A DNA stretch of 11,390 bases from Candidatus Bathyarchaeota archaeon (GCA_014729935.1 WJJB01000070.1:1-11390), one strand, 5' to 3'. Counted from the stretch's first letter, positions 1 to 7,394 are shown. Notes: generated from the letters alone by a model not told the origin. Translations and numbers: made by a program.

Positions 1-785
1 TCGTGGTTTTCCCGGGATGCGTGGTCTCCTATCGCTTTCCCAAGCAAGTGATCAAGCTATTCCAACTCCTCGTCTACCTTGGAGCTGATCCCGGGCGCAT
101 CATGGTCGATGACGAGCTTTGCTGCGGGTCTTTCCTCCGCCAGATCGATGGTGAAATGCTGCATGACAATGGTAAATTCTTATTTAGCAAGTATCTTCGT
201 CAAGATGGAACAACCTTGGTCATAACCGCGTGTGGTTCGTGCACGGCAACGTTGCGAGAATCCAAGGAATATCTTGAAGCGAATCACCAGTTTCAAGAAC
301 GCCACGGTGATCCATCTCGGCTCACCATCATGCATTACTTGGATTTTCTCTCGAAGCCCGCAATATTGAAGCAGTTGAGCGGGAGTCTCCATGAAGCGGC
401 TAATGGAAAGCAGGTATATCTCCAATTTCCATGTCAAGCAGAGGGTAATCTGAAGGAGCGGAAGATACAACAAGCTGGCTTGGAAAAACTGCTTGCGATG
501 CTAGGCTACGAGCCCGTGAAACCGAAGAGTGATCTCACGTGTTGCGGGTCGAACTTGCTGGATACGCATCCTGATTTCGCGATTGAATTTGGAATTAACC
601 GGTTCAAGAATATCACAAATATTTTCAAGGATGGGGAAGGGACAATAGCGCTTGGATGTGGGAATTGTCATCGCTTATTATCAGATTTCAAGACTTCCAT
701 CGAGATCGAACAGGATGAGTCGGATATCCAGAATCTCGATACACATTTCTTGCTTGACCTGCTCGTTGATACCTTGGGACGTTAG
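1..785 (+). CDS. HdrB-like cysteine-rich (CCG-domain) iron-sulfur protein, 5' end outside window
   Basis: This is the C-terminal 260 residues or so of a protein with two cysteine-rich CCG domains, the family of heterodisulfide reductase subunit B and related subunits (GlpC, LutA/GlcF type). The first readable codon is a GTG at 3, which gives a product beginning MVFPGC. Family members usually carry only a few more residues before FPGC, so little may be missing, but a longer N-terminal part cannot be excluded. Numbering from that codon, domain 1 has C6, C40-C41 and C77-x2-C80. Domain 2 has C144, C180-C181 and C219-x2-C222. This closely follows the CX31-39CCX35-36CXXC pattern that binds the noncubane [4Fe-4S] clusters in HdrB. 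No membrane segment is visible. The protein probably moves electrons or reduces a disulfide in a cytosolic complex, but its partner genes lie outside the window. The family is firm; the exact substrate is unknown. It ends with TAG, followed by a T-run. Confidence 0.85.
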   Translation, partial: VVFPGCVVSYRFPKQVIKLFQLLVYLGADPGRIMVDDELCCGSFLRQIDGEMLHDNGKFLFSKYLRQDGTTLVITACGSCTATLRESKEYLEANHQFQERHGDPSRLTIMHYLDFLSKPAILKQLSGSLHEAANGKQVYLQFPCQAEGNLKERKIQQAGLEKLLAMLGYEPVKPKSDLTCCGSNLLDTHPDFAIEFGINRFKNITNIFKDGEGTIALGCGNCHRLLSDFKTSIEIEQDESDIQNLDTHFLLDLLVDTLGR

Positions 786-797
786 CTATCATTCGAC

Positions 798-805
798 ATT
801 TTTTA
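798..805 (+). terminator. T-run after the HdrB-like gene
   Basis: Six consecutive T residues (799-804) lie 14 bases after the stop of the HdrB-like gene. Archaeal transcription often ends at such short T-tracts. No hairpin precedes it. This is weak positional evidence only. Confidence 0.35.
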
Positions 806-814
806 ATAGAATCG

Positions 815-823
815 CTTAAAATA
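815..823 (+). promoter_or_regulatory. possible TATA box for S12-S7
   Basis: CTTAAAATA resembles an archaeal TATA box. Transcription would start about 26 bases downstream, near 845, so a TTG codon at 834 would lie outside the transcript and the ATT candidate start at 882 would lie inside it. A clear BRE is not visible upstream, so confidence is low. Confidence 0.35.
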
Positions 824-833
824 GCTCCTTCAT

Positions 834-1322
834 TTGTGTTTATTAGTTTTAGGAAGAAAACTTGATACAGGTGTTGTAAAAATTACCAAGAAATCACCCA
901 CGGGTTTGTACGCGGCAAGGCAATTACGAAAGAAACGCCAACGGTTCAGATGGAAAGATAACAAGTATGTTTCTAGGAAATTGGGCTTGAAGATCAAGCA
1001 AGATCCGCTGGCAGGAGCGCCAATGGCAGCAGGGATTGTTTTAGAAAAAGTTGGAAGGGAATCCAAGCAACCGAATAGCGCCATACGCAAATGCGTGCGA
1101 GTTCAGCTTATCAAGAACGGCAAGGCTATCACGGCTTTTCTCCCTGGAGATGGTGCCTTGAACTTCATCCAAGAACATGATGAGGTTCTTGTTTGTGGTA
1201 TCGGGGGTGCCAAGGGTCGCAGTGTTGGTGATCTTCCTGGCGTCCGGTGGAAGGTAATCAAGGTTAACGACGTTTCACTGGATGCCCTGATTCAAGGTAA
1301 GAAGGAAAAACCAACACGCTGA
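834..1322 (+). CDS. rpsL: 30S ribosomal protein S12 (uS12)
   Basis: This is archaeal S12 of the small-subunit decoding centre. The signature KQPNSAIRKC loop is at residues 78-87 counted from the TTG at 834, followed by the conserved TAFLPGDGALNFI and PGVRWKVIKVN segments. The protein ends with the usual basic tail. The start is doubtful. From TTG 834 the product is 162 residues, with about 16 N-terminal residues unlike the family. Archaeal S12 normally begins just before KKSPxGLxAARxLRKKR, which here corresponds to an ATT codon at 882 and gives 146 residues, a typical length. A GGTG Shine-Dalgarno-like motif at 870-873 sits 8 bases before that ATT. No ATG or GTG is available in frame near it. 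I list the TTG because it is the only conventional start codon that keeps the whole conserved region, but I favour 882. The gene is followed after 29 bases by S7. Confidence 0.95.
   Translation: MCLLVLGRKLDTGVVKITKKSPTGLYAARQLRKKRQRFRWKDNKYVSRKLGLKIKQDPLAGAPMAAGIVLEKVGRESKQPNSAIRKCVRVQLIKNGKAITAFLPGDGALNFIQEHDEVLVCGIGGAKGRSVGDLPGVRWKVIKVNDVSLDALIQGKKEKPTR
870..873 (+). promoter_or_regulatory. Shine-Dalgarno-like GGTG pointing to an ATT start for S12
   Basis: GGTG matches part of the archaeal consensus AGGAGGTGAT and lies 8 bases before ATT at 882. That ATT is where the conserved S12 sequence begins. The motif helps decide the start, since the TTG at 834 has no comparable upstream motif. Confidence 0.4.
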
Positions 1323-1351
1323 ATTCCATTAATCAAGCACGTGATAAAACC

Positions 1352-2134
1352 ATGGGAAAAAAAAAGAAGAAAGCAGAAAAGGATGCTCCCGACGAGGAAC
1401 CGGAGGAAGAAGTTGAAGAAGACTCTGATCCAACAGAAGAGGGCAGCGAAGAAAGCGGCGAAAATGAGAAAGCTGATACAAAGGTTACCGAAGCTACCGA
1501 AGGCAGTGATGAAGAAGCCAAGGACGATGGGAAAGACCAAGGTCTTCTCGTGTTCGGAAGATGGTCCACTAATATCGAGATATATGACAAGGGTCTCATC
1601 CGGTATCTTAACTTGAAAGCTGTAGGCGTGCCGCATTTCTCGGGAATCTATACCAAGAAACGCTTCTGGAAATCCAAGTATAATATCATCGAACGACTTG
1701 CAAATCGCCTGATGACACCCGGCATGATAAAGGGACGGGTCAAGGGTCGCCGCACATCAAATCATTCGGGAAAGAAGCAAAAAGTATTGAAAATCATCCG
1801 TAGGGCTTTTGAATTGCTTCACTTGAAGACGGACGAGAATCCGGTGGAATTACTGGTCCGGGCAATAGAAAATTCCGCACCAAGGGAAGATACTACCAGG
1901 ATTAGCATGGGTGGTATCAGTTATCAATCCTCGGTTGACGTGGCACCTCAAAGACGCTTGGATATGGCTTTGCATTACATCGCGCTTGGCACAGCCCGGA
2001 GGTCCTATAACACGCCTTTGACCATCGAAGAGTGTCTCACCGAGGAAATTCTTGCGGCATCGAGAGGCGACCAGAATAGCTTTGCAGTTGCCAAGAAGGA
2101 AGAAAAGGAACGCATTGCATATTCCGCTAGATGA
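1352..2134 (+). CDS. rpsG: 30S ribosomal protein S7 (uS7) with acidic N-terminal extension
   Basis: This is archaeal/eukaryotic-type S7, which binds the 3' major domain of 16S rRNA and organises the head of the small subunit. The conserved body starts near residue 63. It includes NPVELLVRAIEN (163-174), a PREDTTRI segment followed by GGISY, VDVAPQRRLDMAL (195-207), TIEECLTEEI and the C-terminal SFAVAKKEEKERIAYSAR. At 260 residues it is longer than the usual archaeal length of about 200-220. The excess is an N-terminal tail: a lysine run (residues 3-7), then about 50 residues rich in Glu, Asp, Ser and Lys, likely disordered. ATG 1352 is chosen because a GTGAT Shine-Dalgarno-like motif lies 8 bases upstream. 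The codons after the start contain nine consecutive A (1357-1365), a possible slippage site. It probably shares a transcript with S12. The EF-2 gene that often follows S7 in archaea is not present. Confidence 0.96.
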   Translation: MGKKKKKAEKDAPDEEPEEEVEEDSDPTEEGSEESGENEKADTKVTEATEGSDEEAKDDGKDQGLLVFGRWSTNIEIYDKGLIRYLNLKAVGVPHFSGIYTKKRFWKSKYNIIERLANRLMTPGMIKGRVKGRRTSNHSGKKQKVLKIIRRAFELLHLKTDENPVELLVRAIENSAPREDTTRISMGGISYQSSVDVAPQRRLDMALHYIALGTARRSYNTPLTIEECLTEEILAASRGDQNSFAVAKKEEKERIAYSAR

Positions 2135-2140
2135 AGGTCC

Positions 2141-2156
2141 CTATTATTCTCTTTTA
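2141..2156 (+). terminator. pyrimidine-rich terminator candidate after S7
   Basis: The tract CTATTATTCTCTTTTA begins 7 bases after the S7 stop. T-rich tracts of this type end archaeal transcripts. There is no supporting hairpin. Confidence 0.35.
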
Positions 2157-2230
2157 ATCATCATTGGCAATAGTCCCCCACGTTCACCCGGGATCGAGCC
2201 GGACGCCACGAAAGTATGATATCATTGCGG

Positions 2231-2246
2231 GAAGAAGAAAAAACGA
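2231..2246 (-). terminator. T-rich tract on the minus strand, possible end of the rpoA1-nusA transcript
   Basis: On the - strand this reads as an uninterrupted pyrimidine/T-rich stretch including six Ts in a row. It lies about 240 bases after the nusA stop. It is a candidate termination site by composition only. Confidence 0.3.
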
Positions 2247-2433
2247 AGTTTTCCGACACCATTATCGAATGAGAATGTGAATACGTGATTGATCGCGAAA
2301 AAGGTTATGGTGATAGTGACTGATGTGGAGTCGATGGAAACCTCACATGAATTGAATGGTGTCGTGGGCATGAATCCAAAAGATAGGCATGATTGGTTTC
2401 TTTCATGAGAACGGATAAACCCAAGCTACGCTG

Positions 2434-2452
2434 CTTGAAATGGTGTTTCAAG
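2434..2452. repeat. perfect 7-bp inverted repeat (hairpin) downstream of nusA
   Basis: CTTGAAA (2434-2440) and TTTCAAG (2446-2452) flank a 5-base loop, forming a small hairpin 34 bases beyond the nusA stop. It could be a 3'-end structure of the minus-strand transcript. No T-run follows directly, so terminator function is uncertain. Confidence 0.4.
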
Positions 2453-2486
2453 AACGAAGAAGATTTCCTGCTGGCTTTTCCATGCA

Positions 2487-2921
2487 TCACGATTTCGTGA
2501 GGATTACCTCATCGATCTCGAAATGCCGTTGAACGAGTCGCCGGCACCTGTCTATCTTCGACCCACCCTTGCCTATGGCAATTCCCCGTTGCTTTTGCGG
2601 GACCTTGACGAATGCAACATCCTTACCTTCATTACTGGTTGAAATGGTAACATCTGTCACGTCTGCTGGTGCCAAGGAATTCTTGATGAGATCTTCCGGC
2701 GTTTCACCGTTTTCGATGATCTCAATTTCTTTCTTCAAGTCCCTTTGAGCCTTCTTGATGTTGGACCCTCGTTTACCGATGGCAAGACCAGCTTGCCCCT
2801 TCTTAACGATAAAGACGATCTTGTCATCCTCCATCACAACACAGTCATCGATGGTGGCCCCGCTGATGTTCTCAAAATAGCTAATGTATTGAATTGCTTC
2901 TTGATCTAACGTGAATCCCAT
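2487..2921 (-). CDS. nusA: NusA-like transcription/RNA-binding protein with two KH domains
   Basis: This is the short archaeal NusA homologue, 144 residues, made only of the two tandem KH domains and lacking the bacterial N-terminal polymerase-binding and S1 domains. The GxxG loops that grip single-stranded RNA are intact: GKRG at 49-52 and GKGG at 117-120, each in an AIGKxGxxI context. In archaea this gene sits almost invariably beside the RNA polymerase A subunits, as here, 23 bases after the L30e stop and on the same strand. Its role in archaeal transcription is presumed rather than proven. The stop codon lies inside a short near-palindrome (2487-2500). The gene is expected to be transcribed with L30e. 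Confidence 0.93.
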   Translation of the reverse strand: MGFTLDQEAIQYISYFENISGATIDDCVVMEDDKIVFIVKKGQAGLAIGKRGSNIKKAQRDLKKEIEIIENGETPEDLIKNSLAPADVTDVTISTSNEGKDVAFVKVPQKQRGIAIGKGGSKIDRCRRLVQRHFEIDEVILTKS

Positions 2922-2944
2922 GATTACACTCTCTGACTACACGA

Positions 2945-3256
2945 TCAATATTCCTTTACAACTTCTAGCAACTTGGAGTCACCTGGATTTTCAATGAGCA
3001 TTGAAGAAATCATGAACGGATGTCCCGCCTGATTCCCTAAATCCCAAGAGCTTCCAGGATACACGAAGGTGTCTATTTTCCTGTTCTGCAAAGATATGTG
3101 GTGCCTCAACTCATCTTCCAATGTCCGGGGAAGATTATTTGCCATGATCAAGAGTTTTGCTTGCCCCGTCCGTAGTGTCTTGATGACGGATTTCTTGCCA
3201 ATGACGATCTTACCCGTTTTCACGCATATGCGTAAATTACGGTTCAATACTGCCAT
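2945..3256 (-). CDS. rpl30e: ribosomal protein L30e-family protein
   Basis: This is the L7Ae/L30e-fold protein found between rpoA2 and nusA in many archaea. The start is taken at ATG 3256, giving 103 residues beginning MAVLNRNLRI, the length and N-terminus expected of the family. An upstream in-frame TTG at 3388 would add 44 residues with no resemblance to L30e, so I rejected it. Recognisable blocks are KTGKIVIGKKSVIKTLRTGQAKLLIMANN split across residues 13-40 and GHPFMISSMLIENPGDSKLL near the C-terminus. Members bind kink-turn RNA in the large ribosomal subunit, and yeast L30 also regulates its own transcript. No Shine-Dalgarno motif is apparent, and a TATA-like box lies 134 bases upstream. 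Confidence 0.93.
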   Translation of the reverse strand: MAVLNRNLRICVKTGKIVIGKKSVIKTLRTGQAKLLIMANNLPRTLEDELRHHISLQNRKIDTFVYPGSSWDLGNQAGHPFMISSMLIENPGDSKLLEVVKEY

Positions 3257-3389
3257 CTTTGATTTTTCGGACAATTGGATCACTATCACTTGTGTTTTGT
3301 AAAATCTGTTGAGATTCTTGACGAAATCTTTCACATCATGGACATATTTGTAAAAGAATGTATGTTCGTGATATATTACGCGGAACAAG

Positions 3390-3397
3390 ATATAAAG
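3390..3397 (-). promoter_or_regulatory. TATA box candidate upstream of L30e
   Basis: Read on the - strand this is TTTATATC preceded by C, close to the archaeal consensus TTTATATA. It lies in the 219-base gap between rpoA2 and L30e. A start about 26 bases downstream would give a leader of roughly 110 bases before the L30e ATG. This suggests that L30e-nusA can be transcribed separately from the polymerase genes. Confidence 0.5.
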
Positions 3398-3410
3398 ATT
3401 GTTCAGGCTG

Positions 3411-3442
3411 GAATCTAAGTAGTTTACTCGCCTTTTAGATTC
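3411..3442. repeat. 8-bp perfect inverted repeat between rpoA2 and L30e
   Basis: GAATCTAA (3411-3418) and TTAGATTC (3435-3442) are perfectly complementary arms around a 16-base spacer, which itself contains AGTA-GTT-TACT. On the - strand it lies 34 bases after the rpoA2 stop and about 14 bases upstream of the L30e TATA-like box. It may be a 3'-end hairpin for the polymerase transcript or an operator for the downstream promoter. Confidence 0.5.
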
Positions 3443-3475
3443 AATGCAGCCTTGAAGGAGAAAATAAGGGAGGAT

Positions 3476-4672
3476 TTAGCGAGATTCTACATGTCGCATC
3501 CAATCATAATACAAGTTGATATCTCCAGTTCCGACGGGACATAGTTGGCCCACGATCACGTTTTCCGGGATGCCTTTGAGCTCGTCAGATTCACCTATGA
3601 TGGATGCATCAATCAACTGTCGCATGGTGACCTCGAAGGCAGCCCTGGCAAGGACGGATTCTTTAGCTCCCGAGATCCCGTGCCTCCCGATCTGGTTGAT
3701 TTCACCCATGCGAGTCATAACATCAGCCGTGAGCATGAGATGTCGGATGTCGACGTCGAGTGATTGATCCTCAAGTACCTTTATCGCCTCACGTATCAAT
3801 AGGTTCCTGGCTGCTTCGATACCCAATACCTCCACCGTCTCATGAAGATCGTTGCTATATGTACGGTTTTTATCCACGCCCTTGAGAAGCATCACTTTTT
3901 CCAAGTTGGTTCCTTCGGTGCTGATGCTGAACTCGTCACCATCCTTGTGAATGATCGCGCGATTGATGTCCTTGATCCCTTGAATGATTTTCTTCTTGAT
4001 TTTTTCCCTCAGCTTTTGTAACTTCTGGATTGGAATCTCATCAAGGCTTGTTTCCACGATGATCTCCATTTCTGAGGGCTCGTATCGCACCTTTAATTTT
4101 TTCAGTTTTTTCAGTTTTTCAACGGTCTCATCGATATCAATACCCTTGTCTTCAATCATTTCGGGATCCAAGCGAATAACGATCACTTCTTCAGAAAGAT
4201 CTATATCGACCTCGCTGGCAATTTTTTCAACCCTGGTTTCCTCGATCTTCTTGTGCACTTGGCGCGCGTTGTCTTCCGTATCCGAATATTCTGGTTCAAG
4301 ATACACGTGCATGATCGGCGTTTTCGGGTTCCGCCTTGCATCTACCAGTTCTATCAAGCGAGGGAGCCCCTGTGTGACGGAGAACTCCCGGACTCCCGCA
4401 TAGTGGAAGGTCCTGAGGGTCATCTGTGTTCCTGGTTCCCCGATACTTTGAGCTGCAATCACGCCAACAGCCTCTGAAGGCACGATCTTGGAATATTCAT
4501 ATGACTTGAGTAGATTTAGAACGAGATAATCTACCTGGTCCTTGGAAAACTTTTCCTTATTGCATCGATCGATCAGGTTCATGCAAAGTTCTTTCGGCAC
4601 CCCTTCCCTTTCGTGAAGGTAGGTAAGCGCCTGCTTGATGTATTGTTCGGTTGCCGGTTCGGTTGCCATCAT
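3476..4672 (-). CDS. rpoA2: DNA-directed RNA polymerase subunit A'' (Rpo1C)
   Basis: This is the C-terminal part of the polymerase largest subunit, homologous to the end of bacterial beta' and eukaryotic RPB1. At 398 residues it is a normal size. The invariant VGVIAAQSIGEPGTQMTLRTFHYAG block (residues 69-93) carries the trigger loop region that closes on the incoming nucleotide. Further on lie the jaw region and the conserved GINQIGRHGISGAKESVLARAAFEVT-like segment near residues 320-350. Its first ATG overlaps the stop of rpoA1 in an ATGA arrangement (4669-4672), so the two halves are probably translated in a coupled way. A second ATG follows directly and could also be used. No frameshift or missing motif was seen. 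Confidence 0.98.
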   Translation of the reverse strand: MMATEPATEQYIKQALTYLHEREGVPKELCMNLIDRCNKEKFSKDQVDYLVLNLLKSYEYSKIVPSEAVGVIAAQSIGEPGTQMTLRTFHYAGVREFSVTQGLPRLIELVDARRNPKTPIMHVYLEPEYSDTEDNARQVHKKIEETRVEKIASEVDIDLSEEVIVIRLDPEMIEDKGIDIDETVEKLKKLKKLKVRYEPSEMEIIVETSLDEIPIQKLQKLREKIKKKIIQGIKDINRAIIHKDGDEFSISTEGTNLEKVMLLKGVDKNRTYSNDLHETVEVLGIEAARNLLIREAIKVLEDQSLDVDIRHLMLTADVMTRMGEINQIGRHGISGAKESVLARAAFEVTMRQLIDASIIGESDELKGIPENVIVGQLCPVGTGDINLYYDWMRHVESR

Positions 4673-7383
4673 TTTTCACTCGTACTTGCTTCTGGTTTGT
4701 AGGCCCTCGTTTTTGCAATTAGGGCGTTAATATCGATTGCTTGCCCGTGATCACTTCTCGCAGGGTCAATCAAGTCATCACCGTACTTGAACTGGATGAC
4801 ATGTCCCGCTGCATTGCGAACCGTGAAATCATGCTCGCACTTGATATCCTGCAAGGCGTTGATCAACCGGCGTTGCATGTACCCGCTGGTAGAAGTGCGC
4901 ACGGCAGTATCGACGAGTCCTTCACGTCCACCCATGGCATGGAAGAAGAATTCCGTGGGGGTGAGTCCCCTCTGGTAACTGTTTTCCACGAATCCTCTTG
5001 CCTCTGCACTGAGATCATTTTCCTTGTAATGAGGGAGGGTCCTGTCCCGATATCCCCGATTGATCCTCTGGTTCCTGATCGACTGCTGGCCGACGCATGC
5101 TGCCATCTGCGAGAGGTTAACCGTGTTTCCCCTTGCTCCAGTCTTAGTCATGATGACTGCATGGTTATCGATTCCAAGGTGATTGGTTGCTATCTCTCCT
5201 GCTTCTGTTCTTGCTTTTTGCAACACATCTTGAACCTTGTTTTCCAAGGTCTCCTCGTAGGTATGTCCAGGAGAGGAGGGAAGGATGGATTCATCTCGCC
5301 GTATGTATGCATCGATGTACTTATCTACTTGCTTTGCTGCCTCTTGCAAGATTTCTTGGATCGTGTTTTGTGTATTCCTGTTTACCGAGAAATCATCCAT
5401 TGCCATCGTGAAGCCCATCTCTATGATGAGGACGAGAAGCATTTGAACCGCTGAATCGAGGAATATCCTGCCAGCAACGTTCCCGTAATCTTTGGTAATG
5501 CGGTGGAGGATGCTTTTTGATTGCATTGCCCCGAAGGTTTTCTTGTCCAGCACGCCGGAGATGAGCGATCCGTTAATGATCTTGACATAACCTTCGTATG
5601 GGCAATCTTCCTTTATGCATCCACCTTCCTGCTTATACTCACATGCATCCTTCCTGCAATACTTTGAAGTGGTCTCCATGTTCAGCGTGTCGGGAAGCAG
5701 TTGGCTAAAAATCGATTTACCCGTGTATAAATCCTCGCCAGTATCAGGATCTGTAGTTGAAGGTTCTGGCATCTTGTGTCGAATTCCCGCGGAAAACAAG
5801 AGCAATTGTGCTTGGCCCTTGGTGAAGAACGATTCCTTCCGGGTGAGGATATAAGCAGCAGATATGAAATCCTGTATGCCGCCAATGACTGGCCCACCGA
5901 ATCTAGGAGATAGGATGTGTTCTTGGACCCGGAGAAGGATCTTTGCTTCTGCACGCGCTTCCTCGCTTTGAGGTACATGGAGGTTCATCTCATCTCCATC
6001 GAAATCAGCATTGTACGGTGGACAAACGCATAGGGATAATCTGAATGTTTTATTTTCCATGACCTTTACTTCGTGTGCCATGATGGACATGCGGTGGAGA
6101 GATGGTTGCCGGTTGAAAAGCACCAAGTCTCCATTCTTGAGGTGTCTCTCGATCTGGAAACCTGGCTTGAGTGTCTCGCAGACGTTCTCCCGTTTCTGGA
6201 CAAACCTTAGATCGATTCTCCTCTTGTCGTTCCTGATGATATAATTTGCTCCAGGATGCACGTTAGGTCCATTCAAGACCAGTTGTTTCATTTCTTCCAT
6301 GTTCCACTCGGTTACCTTGATGGGCACCGTTAGCTCTTTTGCGATGGCTTTCGGGACTCCCACCTCGTTGATGGAAAGATGTGGATCAGGTGAAATAACC
6401 GTCCTTGCCGAAAAATCCACCCGCTTTCCAGATAAATTGCTCCTGAAACGGCCTTCCTTACCTTTCAGCCGCTGGGTAAGGGTTCTCAAGGATCTCCCTG
6501 ACCGGTGCCTTGCGGGTGGAATCCCAGAGACCTCATTGTTAAAGTAAGTTGTCACGTGGTACTGGAGTAATTCCCACAAGTCCTCCACGATGAGTTGTGG
6601 TGAACCTGCATCGATATTCTCCCTGAGTCGTTGGTTGATGCGAATCACGTCAACCAGCTTGTGAGTCAGGTCATCCTCGCTCCTTATACCCGATTCCAAG
6701 GTGATGCTCGGTCTCACGCATACAGGTGGTATTGGTAGCACGGTCAAAATGGTCCATTCAGGCCTGGTTTTTTCTGGATTGATACCAATGAACCATAAAT
6801 CCTCCGGGATGATTTTTTCAAGTCGCCTTCTTACGTCCTTTGGATTCATGGGTTTTGTGCCCTTCTCAGGTGTTTCCTCGTAATAGCTGGTCGGTTTTTC
6901 GATCTTCACGGAATAGCGCTCGGTGCTGCAATGTGGACATGTCTTTGCCTTCCTGCAAATCTTGTATATTTCCTTGATGAGATCCTCATCAACTTCTTGA
7001 AAGACTTCCATGTGCCTTTCGAATTTTTTCCGGTAGTATACTTGCTGCTCGTCGGTGAGCAGAATACGGGAGCATTCCCTGCAAATAGACCTGAGCCACT
7101 TTAGCATGCGCTTGGCATATCCAACATTCACTACTGGTCTGGCAAGCTCGATATGCCCGAAATGCCCCGTGCAATCGCCCAATCTATTTCCGCAGGTCGC
7201 ACATCGTCTTCCAGGCTCAATAGTGCCAAGCCGGGGGTCCATCAAGCCAGAAGGTATGGGGAGCCCATCCTCATCGTATGTATCTGCCGTGATGATGCGT
7301 GCAGCTGATAATTTCCGAATTTCTCCTGGCGAGAGTAATGAAAAATCGATTTTTGAAATGTACTTTGATATATAGGATGACAT
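4669..7383 (-). CDS. rpoA1: DNA-directed RNA polymerase subunit A' (Rpo1N)
   Basis: This is the N-terminal part of the polymerase largest subunit, which carries the catalytic magnesium site. The invariant NADFDGD is at residues 458-464 and is complete. N-terminal zinc ligands are C61-x2-C64 with C71/H74, and C101-x2-C104 with C149-x2-C152. The bridge-helix region spans about 797-841 and includes HAMGGREGLVDTAVRTSTSG. The protein is 904 residues, normal for an archaeal A'. A four-cysteine patch (C576, C581, C589, C594) sits in a loop before the INGSLISGVLDKK segment and may bind zinc. ATG 7383 is preceded by GAGGT at 6 bases. The gene normally follows rpoB in archaea, but here the upstream neighbour is a DNA ligase. 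Downstream it overlaps rpoA2 by 4 bases. Confidence 0.98.
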   Translation of the reverse strand: MSSYISKYISKIDFSLLSPGEIRKLSAARIITADTYDEDGLPIPSGLMDPRLGTIEPGRRCATCGNRLGDCTGHFGHIELARPVVNVGYAKRMLKWLRSICRECSRILLTDEQQVYYRKKFERHMEVFQEVDEDLIKEIYKICRKAKTCPHCSTERYSVKIEKPTSYYEETPEKGTKPMNPKDVRRRLEKIIPEDLWFIGINPEKTRPEWTILTVLPIPPVCVRPSITLESGIRSEDDLTHKLVDVIRINQRLRENIDAGSPQLIVEDLWELLQYHVTTYFNNEVSGIPPARHRSGRSLRTLTQRLKGKEGRFRSNLSGKRVDFSARTVISPDPHLSINEVGVPKAIAKELTVPIKVTEWNMEEMKQLVLNGPNVHPGANYIIRNDKRRIDLRFVQKRENVCETLKPGFQIERHLKNGDLVLFNRQPSLHRMSIMAHEVKVMENKTFRLSLCVCPPYNADFDGDEMNLHVPQSEEARAEAKILLRVQEHILSPRFGGPVIGGIQDFISAAYILTRKESFFTKGQAQLLLFSAGIRHKMPEPSTTDPDTGEDLYTGKSIFSQLLPDTLNMETTSKYCRKDACEYKQEGGCIKEDCPYEGYVKIINGSLISGVLDKKTFGAMQSKSILHRITKDYGNVAGRIFLDSAVQMLLVLIIEMGFTMAMDDFSVNRNTQNTIQEILQEAAKQVDKYIDAYIRRDESILPSSPGHTYEETLENKVQDVLQKARTEAGEIATNHLGIDNHAVIMTKTGARGNTVNLSQMAACVGQQSIRNQRINRGYRDRTLPHYKENDLSAEARGFVENSYQRGLTPTEFFFHAMGGREGLVDTAVRTSTSGYMQRRLINALQDIKCEHDFTVRNAAGHVIQFKYGDDLIDPARSDHGQAIDINALIAKTRAYKPEASTSEK

Positions 7384-7389
7384 GTGTAA

Positions 7390-7394
7390 ACCTC
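7390..7394 (-). promoter_or_regulatory. ribosome-binding site of rpoA1
   Basis: GAGGT on the - strand ends 6 bases before ATG 7383 and matches the archaeal anti-Shine-Dalgarno sequence. It fixes the rpoA1 start. Confidence 0.6.

Larger units (their letters stand above)
2135..2486. other. convergent intergenic region between S7 and the NusA-like gene
   Basis: No convincing gene, tRNA or C/D-box RNA was found in these 350 bases. A pyrimidine-rich tract (2141-2156) follows S7, and an A-rich tract on the + strand (2231-2243) would read as T-rich for transcripts arriving from the nusA side. Both are plausible 3' ends. A perfect 7-base inverted repeat lies at 2434-2452. This is where the usual archaeal nusA-S12 junction appears to have been broken. 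Confidence 0.6.

Noticed and set aside
1341..1616. overlapping basic open frame (+ strand, other frame) across the S7 start
   Set aside because: It is a frame shadow of the low-complexity GAA/AAG-rich S7 tail. It is lysine/arginine-rich by composition and has no family signature.
2161..2220. tRNA-like stretch with GTTCACCCGGGATCGAGCC
   Set aside because: It superficially resembles a T-arm, but no acceptor stem, anticodon arm or D-arm can be paired around it on either strand.
2305..2490. 61-residue open frame on the - strand, starting at a GTG that overlaps the nusA stop
   Set aside because: The overlap resembles translational coupling, but the product is low in recognisable structure, has no known family features and sits in a rearranged intergenic region. 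I treat it as chance.
3310..3345. possible C-box (ATGATGT on the - strand) in the L30e leader
   Set aside because: The motif has a mismatch and no D-box CTGA follows at a suitable distance, so a C/D RNA is not supported.
3257..3388. 44-residue upstream extension of L30e from TTG 3388
   Set aside because: The extra residues do not resemble L30e. The ATG at 3256 gives the normal family length, and the extension covers likely promoter and leader sequence.
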